Assembly (NCBI GenBank): GCA_934643825.1
Contig: CAKUCW010000010.1
Coordinates: 3,656-67,655, forward strand
Origin: an uncultured Clostridia bacterium
Lineage (GTDB): Bacteria; Bacillota; Clostridia; Christensenellales; Aristaeellaceae
Length of the DNA: 64,000 nucleotides
Direction: 5' to 3'
Shown: positions 57,532 to 64,000 of the stretch, in pieces
How the letters are laid out: every line of letters starts with the position of its first letter
How positions within the stretch are numbered: position 1 is the first letter of the stretch
The notes under the pieces: model-generated
What the model was told of the DNA's origin: nothing
Database searches by the model: none
The model's input: only the letters and a program-made list of their open reading frames with translations
Translations under genes and position numbers: made by a program

Positions 57532-59268
57532 TTGTTACCAGAAGTAATTTCAACTTTAAGTGATTACATAGCCACTTTAGGACTTGATGTGTTCAAAGAA
57601 AAATTCCAAAAACCACTTGATGAAAAGAAATTAAAAAAGGAAATCAAGACTTACATAGAAAGTCAGCGAAAATACAATGACATCTGTTCTCTCAATGAAG
57701 AAATCGACTTTCAAAGTCTTTTTGAATACGTTACAAACAACCTTTTTGACACCGTAATGATTCGCTTATTCGATCCGAACTCAAAAAAACGCGGGCAAGC
57801 TAGAACCGATATTATTTCCGCTGCCATCGCACAAGCTAACGCCACAACGCCAGAAGCTAAAAAAAGCATTTCTAAGTATATATCTTGTTGCTTAGATATT
57901 ATACACAATTTCTATAAATCACAGCTTTCCTTAAAAGACTATGTTCTCGCATCTGAAATTACTGATTCCGTCACTGAAAATACTCAAGATTTACTAAACA
58001 ATTCAATAAAACCTCTATATACAAAAATAGATGACATTCACAATGAAATTCAAAACAATGTTCCTTTTTTCTCTATCGACAAAATTGTTTCGCTAGCAGA
58101 AAAAGGAGATTATTCATCCATTGGACACGGCTTCAAGAAAAGTCTAGATCATATTTCTCTAACGCATCCTCTATATCCCGATTTTGGTTTTGGCTATACT
58201 GATGGCGGGTTGTATAGCAAACCACTTTCTGAAACAGCAAATTACCGTTTCCCTTCTAGAATGGTTGTTACTGGCTCCATTAGATTTGGAGACAAGCAAT
58301 ATAACAACAAAGATATAGATCCGTTTGAATATTCATATCATCACCAGAAACCGATTACAATAGACGTTACAAATGCTATCAAGTATTTAGGTCAACGATT
58401 AGATCCTATCCAAGATGCAGCTATGGGACTAATTGGAAATACAATAATTGCATTTCCTCCTAAATTTCCATCTGCTTTTCCTTGTTCAATAAAAGTTGGA
58501 AGCCAAATATTCTACGAATATGTTCTCTTACGTTTACAAGAAATTGAAGACGACGGAACATATATAATCAACAATAAAGAGCAGAATATATCTCTATTTA
58601 TCGAAATTCGAAGTAATCCCATTCTTTCAAGTGAAACAAGATTTACAACATCTCTAAAAAATGCAAGCACTAAAGACTTGCTTACCTATGTTCGCTTTAT
58701 TGATGCGCTATCAAAACAGCATGATCTTCATATTCATTTATTGTCTACGGGAAAAAGATTTTTTTATGCCAAAATAAACGGTGTAAATTATAAAACAGGA
58801 TTCGATTCCATAGATAATGAGATAGATTTTCTTGAACGTCTATGCGATATTGAGGACTACTTTCATGTATTATTCTCACCTGATGGTGATATCAGTTATC
58901 ATGAATATACTACTGTCAAAAACATTTCAGAACTTATCCGAAATGACACCGTAACAGGCACATGGGGGCAAACCGAATTTAAGGCAACACTAAGTCCACA
59001 ATTTCGCAAAGAATTATCTTCCATGAATGAAGGACTTTTTATGATCTCGTATGTCGGTGTTATCCACATAACTTTGTTCAAGGCCGAATTTGACCTGAAA
59101 TTTATGCGAACATATAAATGCGCTCATTTAGTAGATTATGAAAAACTAATGAAAAAAGTTGAAGTTCTTGATGATGGGGATGAAATAAAATTCACTTTCC
59201 AACACGGTGAAGATAACACCTCCATTGATTCGCTAAAAATTCCAGACAAAATTAAAGAACAATCCTAA
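57532..59268 (+). CDS. Unrecognised 578-aa cargo protein of the mobile element
   Basis: AT-rich gene, by eye near one-third GC against well over half in the chromosome, so recently acquired. Start TTG 57532 with AGAAAGGA nine bases upstream; the only ATG nearby (57522) is out of frame. No signal peptide or membrane helix. Residues 1-170 are helical and charged (QRKYNDICSLNEEIDFQSLFEYV, RGQARTDIISAAIAQANATTPEAKKSI). They remind me of N-terminal helical domains of STAND-type or other defence proteins in Clostridia, but this is an impression only. The rest (about 190-578) is mixed alpha/beta with no motif that I can name. It is the only gene on the left arm of the element, a typical place for defence or fitness cargo. 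Confidence 0.6.
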   Translation: MLPEVISTLSDYIATLGLDVFKEKFQKPLDEKKLKKEIKTYIESQRKYNDICSLNEEIDFQSLFEYVTNNLFDTVMIRLFDPNSKKRGQARTDIISAAIAQANATTPEAKKSISKYISCCLDIIHNFYKSQLSLKDYVLASEITDSVTENTQDLLNNSIKPLYTKIDDIHNEIQNNVPFFSIDKIVSLAEKGDYSSIGHGFKKSLDHISLTHPLYPDFGFGYTDGGLYSKPLSETANYRFPSRMVVTGSIRFGDKQYNNKDIDPFEYSYHHQKPITIDVTNAIKYLGQRLDPIQDAAMGLIGNTIIAFPPKFPSAFPCSIKVGSQIFYEYVLLRLQEIEDDGTYIINNKEQNISLFIEIRSNPILSSETRFTTSLKNASTKDLLTYVRFIDALSKQHDLHIHLLSTGKRFFYAKINGVNYKTGFDSIDNEIDFLERLCDIEDYFHVLFSPDGDISYHEYTTVKNISELIRNDTVTGTWGQTEFKATLSPQFRKELSSMNEGLFMISYVGVIHITLFKAEFDLKFMRTYKCAHLVDYEKLMKKVEVLDDGDEIKFTFQHGEDNTSIDSLKIPDKIKEQS

Positions 59269-59312
59269 AAAATTCCGCCAGAGTCTTATAACTGACTCTG
59301 ACGGAATTTTTC
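59269..59312. terminator. Bidirectional terminator between cargo and mobilisation genes
   Basis: AAAATTCCGCCAGAGTC ... GACTCTGACGGAATTTTT, arms of about 17 bases with one mismatch, with A and T runs on both sides. It serves the convergent cargo gene and mobilisation operon. Confidence 0.85.
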
Positions 59313-59504
59313 TTATGCTGCCTTTAACTGATTTTCCTGTCCCATGTTCTCCTTGTCCTGCTGACGCTTCCATGCTTCAAACTCCTTTTGTCCTTCTTCG
59401 CTTTCAAAGAAAGCCACGATATCCGGCCATAGGCAACGTGCAACGGCATCAATGGCATGTTGCGGATAAGGCGTGTTGTTGACGATTTTCTTTTTCCGTG
59501 CCAT
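59313..59504 (-). CDS. Small basic-acidic protein downstream of the relaxase, 63 aa
   Basis: Starts at ATG 59504, 14 bases after the relaxase stop, with GAGG about 11 bases upstream. MARKKKIVNN, then WPDIVAFFESEEGQKEFEAWKRQQ, which looks like a short helical hairpin. Small genes of this kind follow relaxases in mobilisable elements of Clostridia; the role is unknown. An open frame further upstream overlaps the relaxase gene and is less likely. Confidence 0.6.
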   Translation of the reverse strand: MARKKKIVNNTPYPQHAIDAVARCLWPDIVAFFESEEGQKEFEAWKRQQDKENMGQENQLKAA

Positions 59505-59517
59505 CCGCTCACCGTCC

Positions 59518-60498
59518 TCATCGCTCGCACCTCGACGCGGCGGCGCTGCGTTCTTGACGTTTGGCACGTTCAAGGATTTCAGGCGGAATCCGCTCTACAA
59601 TTCTGCGAAGTTCCCGATAATCGCTCAAGAGTTGCGCGTCATCCAGTTTCTTTTGAACACTTCCGCGTTTGGCAGTATCCAGTTTGCTTTGGAGTTCCGC
59701 AACTTCCTTCTTCAAAGAAGCGTTTTCAGTAGTTGTATCCGTAAAAGCGACTTTGTACTGGTCAAGCTGGGTCTGCATCCGCTCCACGCTGGGGATAAAT
59801 CGTTCCAGCAGGGCTTCAACCTCCTGCAACTTGCTCTTGGCATTAAACATGGTCGCATCATCCATAACCGCTTCGATTTTCCTGCTCTGCTTGGCAAGAT
59901 GGGTCATTTCTTTGAACACACGCGGCGGAATGTGCTTGCGGTCGGTCTTATCGGCGCTTTCGCCGCGTTCAAGGTCAGGATACTTGCTGACCATGTGTTC
60001 CCAATAGGCGCTCTGCCACTGGCTCAGTTTAGCTTTGTTGCCGATAATCTCTTTGGCACTCAAACGATTATCTTCCGTCAGAGGAACGAACGTGACGTGC
60101 ATGTGCGGGGTTTTCTCGTCGAGATGAACGACGGCGGATGCAAAGGTTTCCGCACGCTGTTTCTGTTTCAGAAATTCAAGCGCATGTTCAAAGTATTCCC
60201 TGATTTGTTCCTGCGTTTTGTCCTTGAAGAAGCTGGGCGTACCGCCAATCAGGACTTCGACCAGCTTCACGCTGTCCGACCTCACACGGCATCCTGCTTC
60301 GGCAATCTGCCGCTGCGCTTCCTCCCGATAGGAATGTTCCGGCTGAATCAGGTGGAAATTCAATGCACTGCGGCTCGCGTCCACGTCGGGATTGCTGGCG
60401 TATTTCTCTTTGGTGCGTTCGTCGTGGGCTTCAATCCTGCCGATTTCAGGCCCTTTATATTTTGAAAATCTCATAATGGCGTATTGCACTTTCGCCAT
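59518..60498 (-). CDS. MobV-family relaxase (Mob/Pre)
   Basis: 326 aa. N-terminal Mob_Pre domain: YAIMRFSKYKGPEIGRIEAHDERT, conserved ALNFHLI (the His/Arg motif I region), and the metal-binding motif VVHLDEKTPHMHVTFVPL (about residues 120-140). The C-terminal third is a coiled coil (about 210-300). It nicks the element at its oriT and leads the strand into a conjugative pore supplied by another element. ATG 60498 with GAGGAGG. Encoded with primase and helicase genes, which indicates a mobilisable element rather than a self-transmissible one. Confidence 0.92.
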   Translation of the reverse strand: MAKVQYAIMRFSKYKGPEIGRIEAHDERTKEKYASNPDVDASRSALNFHLIQPEHSYREEAQRQIAEAGCRVRSDSVKLVEVLIGGTPSFFKDKTQEQIREYFEHALEFLKQKQRAETFASAVVHLDEKTPHMHVTFVPLTEDNRLSAKEIIGNKAKLSQWQSAYWEHMVSKYPDLERGESADKTDRKHIPPRVFKEMTHLAKQSRKIEAVMDDATMFNAKSKLQEVEALLERFIPSVERMQTQLDQYKVAFTDTTTENASLKKEVAELQSKLDTAKRGSVQKKLDDAQLLSDYRELRRIVERIPPEILERAKRQERSAAASRCER

Positions 60499-60703
60499 GT
60501 GTACCTCCTCAAAAAATATATAGTAGCGTTTTTCGCTTTTTTGCTATGTACGTACGTACACGATGCACAAACCGTTGCTTAGAAAGATTGCCTTCATCTC
60601 AGAAATGAAGCAATATCTCATTTTTTTCACGAATTTCGGCAGGGTTTATCGTCCTATGCCTTGCGGCGTACGTACGTACACAGCGTTTCGGTGTATTTCT
60701 CAC
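60499..60703. other. 205-base gap with palindromes: candidate oriT/replication origin
   Basis: Holds two copies of the palindrome GTACGTACGTAC (within 60547-60560 and 60668-60679) 121 bases apart, a small AGCG-AAAA-CGCT hairpin (60513-60530 region), and an AT-rich TATATA stretch before the relaxase ribosome site. Relaxase genes usually lie next to their oriT. I cannot identify the nick site. Confidence 0.5.
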
Positions 60704-62086
60704 TTATGCGATTTTGTTTTTTTCGTCGAACGGTGTTTCCATCCATGTTTTCTGCCAGCCATCCGAAAGCTGTATTGCAACGCCGATTCCCTTAAAGCCC
60801 CAAACACGACGACCTTGCAAGTTCAAAACATTATTGGTATGTATGATGCCATACTGTTTGGCATGAGCCACAAGATAATCGCTGACTGTTCTCAATTTGA
60901 GAGCAGGAAAGGCGTTTTCTTCGCACCAGAACGTATAAATCCTGTACATCTCTTTAGAACTGATGGTTCTGTTTGGACTTCGTTCGATATATCCATCCGA
61001 ATCCATAAAGAGGATGACATTGTTCGCATCCTGCTTGACCACATCGCGGTTGCCTTTGGCACGCTCGCTCTCCGAAAATCGAAACTGATTGCGAACAAGA
61101 CGCTGCAAGCCTTCGAACGCCCAAAGGAAGATACCTTCCAGCTCGCAGCACATCTTTTCGGCAATGTCGGGGTCGTCTTTGCGTGCAGCGGGCTTTTCCT
61201 TCGTTGTCAGGATGAGCTGACGGCGATAGAAGCCATCGCTTCGATCATACAAGGATTGCAGATCGCCGTTGGAGAACGCCAGCAGACGCGCATACATCCA
61301 GCCCTGATAGCTCTGTTTGCCCTTCTTTTCCAAATCCATCTTGTCCTGCGCGGTAACGATGGACTTGACATAGTTGGTCTGTTTCAACGCTTCCATGCGC
61401 ATATCGTCGTCAATCATCAGGTGAATGTGTTCCAAGTCAGCACGGGCAAACCGATTCTCGGACACCTTTCCGACGCTCCCGTTCTTCGCATTGCATCCAA
61501 ACAAATGCGAAAGCACTGTTCCAATCTGGCTTTTTCCTTCTCCGCCGCTGCCCTTGATGAGCATCATCCGCTGTCCCTTGTTGCTGGGAATCAGGCAGTA
61601 TCCGATGTACTCCTGCAAGCAGGGGATATCCTCGGCATACAGCAACTCGTCGAGAAAACGCAGCCAGACGGCAGGCGGCGCGGCGTCAGGGGTATACCGA
61701 ACAGGAAAACGGCTTCTCACAATCTCGTTCTTTTCATGTGTAAACCGTCCATCCAGAAAGAGCGTTCCGTTTGCAAGGTGAATCCGATCCGTCTGCGGGG
61801 CAAGCTCGTCCACATGCGCCGTGATTTTAAGCAGCTCGATGATGTTGCTGATTTTCTTGGTGACGCTGGTGGAAGCGTAGTCTTCCAACATTGCGTAAAT
61901 ATCGGCTTTGAGCGGCGTGTCGTCCATCATACAGCCTTCCGACGTAAAGAAGGCATTTTCCGTGTAGATGATGGCGTGTGTTTTCAGAAAATGCTGACAA
62001 AACAGAGCTTCATTGATGGATTTCCCGTCGTACCATGCAGGCCAGCCGTTAGGCGGCAGGGCGGTTTTCTTCTTTTTCAAGTTCAA
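60704..62086 (-). CDS. Phage/plasmid (P4-type) superfamily 3 helicase
   Basis: 460 aa with the chosen start. D5_N-like N-terminal region (about 40-170), then a helicase core: Walker A LIKGSGGEGKSQIG, Walker B HIHLMIDDDM, sensor FSNGDLQS and arginine finger region RSDGFYRRQ. The C-terminal winged-helix lies about 360-450. With the small primase upstream it replicates the excised element. The start TTG at 62086 lies six bases after AGAGGAGG; an ATG seven codons upstream (62107) is the alternative. It overlaps the primase gene by 38 bases. Confidence 0.88.
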   Translation of the reverse strand: MNLKKKKTALPPNGWPAWYDGKSINEALFCQHFLKTHAIIYTENAFFTSEGCMMDDTPLKADIYAMLEDYASTSVTKKISNIIELLKITAHVDELAPQTDRIHLANGTLFLDGRFTHEKNEIVRSRFPVRYTPDAAPPAVWLRFLDELLYAEDIPCLQEYIGYCLIPSNKGQRMMLIKGSGGEGKSQIGTVLSHLFGCNAKNGSVGKVSENRFARADLEHIHLMIDDDMRMEALKQTNYVKSIVTAQDKMDLEKKGKQSYQGWMYARLLAFSNGDLQSLYDRSDGFYRRQLILTTKEKPAARKDDPDIAEKMCCELEGIFLWAFEGLQRLVRNQFRFSESERAKGNRDVVKQDANNVILFMDSDGYIERSPNRTISSKEMYRIYTFWCEENAFPALKLRTVSDYLVAHAKQYGIIHTNNVLNLQGRRVWGFKGIGVAIQLSDGWQKTWMETPFDEKNKIA

Positions 62087-62675
62087 ACTGTTCCTCCTCT
62101 GTGTCATGTTCCAGGTTGGTTTGGATGCGTTGAAGCGCACCCGTGTTGACGAGCGCTTTTGCCGTATCTTCGCGGAGTTTTGCATCCGCAGAATACAGCA
62201 GGTTGAGCACATGTCCGATGGCGGGCAGTTCATGCAGCGCTTGCGCAAACCGTCCGTCCCACGGTGCGTTCATATCCGCAGGCGCATATGCGGTTTTCCA
62301 GTGGTTCAAAAGCCGTTCATAGTCCGTCAGAGCTTTCGTACATTCCAGCACAAGTCTGCGCTGCTGCACCACGGGCGGCTGAGCGGGCACAACCGCAGCC
62401 GACTGCGGTGTGTTCGGGTCAAGCCCGAAATCGGCAGCGAGTTTTTGCGCCGCCTGAATCAGAGAAAGCCCGAAAAGTTTGCTTACAAAGTCGATTACGT
62501 CTCCCTTTACCTGACAGCCAAAGCAGTAGAACCGTGTATCGACCTTCAAAGACGGGGCGTGGTCGTTGTGAAAGGGACAGAGTGTCATGCCGTTGCGCTG
62601 AACGTTCAAGCCGTAGTATTCAGCTGCTTGACGGGTCGTAATGTTGGCTTTCACCAATTTGAAGATATCTTTCAT
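62049..62675 (-). CDS. CHC2 zinc-finger primase-like protein
   Basis: 208 aa. N-terminal zinc-binding domain: TTRQAAEYYGLNVQRNGMTLCPFHNDHAPSLKV and RFYCFGCQVKGDVIDFV in outline (Cys/His ligands in CPFH and CFGC). The rest is helical, without the full TOPRIM catalytic domain, so it probably works together with the adjacent helicase as the primer-recognition unit. Start ATG 62675 with AGAGGTG; an in-frame ATG 14 codons upstream lacks a ribosome site. Its promoter holds one of the two operators. Confidence 0.85.
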   Translation of the reverse strand: MKDIFKLVKANITTRQAAEYYGLNVQRNGMTLCPFHNDHAPSLKVDTRFYCFGCQVKGDVIDFVSKLFGLSLIQAAQKLAADFGLDPNTPQSAAVVPAQPPVVQQRRLVLECTKALTDYERLLNHWKTAYAPADMNAPWDGRFAQALHELPAIGHVLNLLYSADAKLREDTAKALVNTGALQRIQTNLEHDTEEEQFELEKEENRPAA

Positions 62676-62737
62676 ACGTTCACCTCTTTTTGATGTTTGA
62701 TGAACGCATTTTAACAAAAAAATCTAGCTATATACGT

Positions 62738-62804
62738 ATATCCGAAAGGTCGGAAATGCACACATAAAACCATGCTTTCCGACCTTTCGGATATGTGATA
62801 TAAT
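62738..62804. promoter_or_regulatory. Symmetric divergent promoters with two operators (primase | XRE repressor)
   Basis: A perfect 19-base inverted repeat (62738-62756 and 62776-62794, 19 bases apart). Each arm contains its own dyad, CCGA-N4-TCGG. On the plus strand TTTCCG-N17-TATAAT (62776-62804) leads to the repressor. On the minus strand the mirror arrangement TTTCCG-N17-ATATAG leads to the primase. Each operator fills the spacer of its promoter, so one repressor can shut off both. Confidence 0.8.
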
Positions 62805-62836
62805 CAGATCAAATAATATAGGCAGGAGCTGAGCAA

Positions 62837-63682
62837 ATGGAGATAAAACTGACGATTCAAGAACGCCTTCGCGATTTACGCGCAGAAAGAGGATTAACCC
62901 TCGAACAATTAGCCAATGACACACATATTTCACGTTCTTCCCTAAGCAGCTATGAATCTAATGAATTCAAGGATATCAGCCCTTTTGCAATCGTAACGCT
63001 CGCACAGTTCTATGGCGTATCAACAGATTATTTGCTAGGTCTTTCAGAAAATAAAAAACATTCAGACGTAGATATTACATCCCTGCATCTGAATGATGAA
63101 GTCTTAGATTTATTGAGAAGCGGAAAAATCAATAATCGCCTTCTTGGGGAAATCATTTTACATAAAGATTTTAAGCGTTTTTTACTGGATGTTGAAATCG
63201 TCGTAGATCGCATTGCCGATTCGTATGTCTCCAGTATGGGCACTTTCTTTTCCGTAATTAGAAAAAAGTTTGCAGATAAATTCCATCCCGATGAAGATTT
63301 GTCATTAAGAATGCTTGAACTGACGAATATAAAAGAACCGGAGTTTTTCAATCATATTTTCTGTGAAGATATGGAGAGTATTATTCATGATATTCGTGAA
63401 GCTCATCTGAGTGATCCAACAACAGCCAAAGATTGTGACTTTTTCACCGTTGAAAACGCAGAACGTCAATTTGAACTTATGTGCCTAGACGCATCTGATA
63501 GAGAAAAGATGACTCGCGCCTTTTCATACGCTACAGGTATTCCAAGGGATAAAATTACAGATGAAGATACCGACTTTCTCATCCGTTTTCTTGAAAAATC
63601 CCCTCGCTTTAAGAACGCGAACAATATGCGTGGAAAGGCATTTTATCACGGGAAGAAAAAGGGAAAAAGATCTCGCAAATAA
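62837..63682 (+). CDS. XRE-family repressor of the mobile element
   Basis: 281 aa. N-terminal helix-turn-helix (residues 8-66: RLRDLRAERGLTLEQLANDTHISRSSLSSYESNE, ISPFAIVTLAQFYGVSTDYLLGL in outline). The C-terminal part (80-281) is helical and charged, without the LexA/CI-type peptidase residues, and ends with a basic tail (GKKKGKRSRK). GGAGCTG precedes the ATG at 62837. Divergent from the replication genes and next to the two operators, so it most likely keeps the element quiescent and controls itself. Confidence 0.85.
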   Translation: MEIKLTIQERLRDLRAERGLTLEQLANDTHISRSSLSSYESNEFKDISPFAIVTLAQFYGVSTDYLLGLSENKKHSDVDITSLHLNDEVLDLLRSGKINNRLLGEIILHKDFKRFLLDVEIVVDRIADSYVSSMGTFFSVIRKKFADKFHPDEDLSLRMLELTNIKEPEFFNHIFCEDMESIIHDIREAHLSDPTTAKDCDFFTVENAERQFELMCLDASDREKMTRAFSYATGIPRDKITDEDTDFLIRFLEKSPRFKNANNMRGKAFYHGKKKGKRSRK

Positions 63683-63926
63683 CGGGTATCCCTTTGCTGC
63701 GGGGATGGAGAGTTGAGCATCCGCCAACTGGATTAAGGCGCAAGCATTGCGGTCAACTCCATCCCCTTCGCAAAGGTATAACACACTAGACCTTGCAAGC
63801 AAGGTCAGTGTGCCAAGGGGCTGCGGCCCCTTCGGAAACCCTAGGATTTCTTTGCGCCTTGCGTTTCCGCTTATCCGCAAAGTTGCTTTATCGGACACTC
63901 TTAATTGAGTTCTTCTTTTCAGTAGT
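63683..63926. other. Gap after the repressor with short hairpins
   Basis: CCTTGCAAGCAAGG (63793-63806) and AAGGGGCTGCGGCCCCTT (63816-63833) are perfect dyads; the second resembles the GGGGC-CCCC hairpin of stem-loop repeat A. A minus-strand frame runs across but has no ribosome site or known domain. Confidence 0.5.
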
Positions 63927-64000
63927 TCACGACCGATATATTTTTCCTTCTTTTATTTTGTAGACTTCATCACAGGCTTTTGAAATATCTGTTGCACTAT
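63927..64000 (-). CDS. C-terminal fragment of a gene entering from beyond the window
   Basis: Minus-strand open frame ending with TGA at 63927-63929, visible residues SATDISKACDEVYKIKEGKIYRS. The pattern (D-x-x-x-A-C-D-x-V-Y-K-I-x-x-G-K-I) resembles the last strand of ABC-type ATPases. Only 24 codons are visible, so this is a guess. Confidence 0.35.
   Translation of the reverse strand, partial: SATDISKACDEVYKIKEGKIYRS

Noticed and set aside
63524..63898. Minus-strand frame of 124 codons after the XRE repressor
   Set aside because: It overlaps the repressor 3' end and two perfect hairpins, with no ribosome site.

Overview
The window looks like a chromosome segment of an anaerobic Bacillota (Clostridia-like, GC-rich for that group, possibly a gut Christensenellales or Eubacteriales relative). 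The reasons are strong AGGAGG-type ribosome sites with ATG/GTG/TTG starts, consensus TTGACA-N17-TATAAT promoters, a rplS-rbgA-rnhB-yraN block, an electron-bifurcating NfnAB pair, an iron-dependent alcohol dehydrogenase, and secreted flavinylated reductases. No taxonomic marker was searched, so this is inference from gene content.

Layout. 1-392: tail of an ArsR-type regulator. 598-9514: an operon-like cluster resembling dlt (MBOAT acyltransferase, two tandem membrane-anchored SGNH/DltD-like proteins, a DltA-like ligase and a carrier protein), but with a fold-III PLP decarboxylase between ligase and carrier, followed by an M18 aminopeptidase. 9923-14419: a D-glutamate/5-oxoproline salvage operon (D-glutamate cyclase C-terminal-type protein, pxpB, pxpC, D-glutamate cyclase N-terminal-type protein, pxpA). 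14536-22391 (minus): a double GT-C glycosyltransferase, yraN, rnhB, rbgA, rplS and an orphan solute-binding protein. 22731-27699: two secreted FMN/FAD reductases with a LysR regulator. 27943-30695: a polar amino-acid ABC importer. 31173-35164: a 7TM sensor, histidine kinase, LuxR-type response regulator and flavodoxin. 35472-37487: two small membrane proteins and a TetR regulator that share an identical operator-like palindrome. 37722-45498: a CPA2 antiporter, two membrane-bound XRE sensors, an SH3b protein, a Zn alcohol dehydrogenase and an AraC regulator with a sensory ectodomain. 45759-50721: an iron(III)/AfuABC-type ABC importer with two ATPases. 50890-56742: nfnB, nfnA, iron alcohol dehydrogenase and a KdpDE-like two-component pair. 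56975-57286: a small membrane protein and tRNA-Leu(CAA). 57340-64000: an AT-rich mobile element with an unrecognised 578-aa cargo protein, a MobV relaxase, primase/helicase genes and an XRE repressor with a symmetric pair of operators. The element continues past the window.

The intergenic regions carry at least four repeat families. One is a stem-loop repeat that always lies just upstream of a ribosome-binding site and in the same orientation as the gene. A second is a roughly 117-bp RNA-like element, present twice, each copy sitting between direct repeats of a local hairpin. A third is a 94-bp tandem repeat with dispersed relatives. The fourth is a 200-bp element with long inverted ends.

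The strongest candidate for an undescribed system is the dlt-like cluster with a decarboxylase. By analogy with butirosin biosynthesis (BtrJ/BtrI/BtrK), the ligase would load an amino acid on the carrier, the decarboxylase would convert it to an omega-amino acyl group while tethered, and the MBOAT and SGNH proteins would pass it to a cell-surface polymer.
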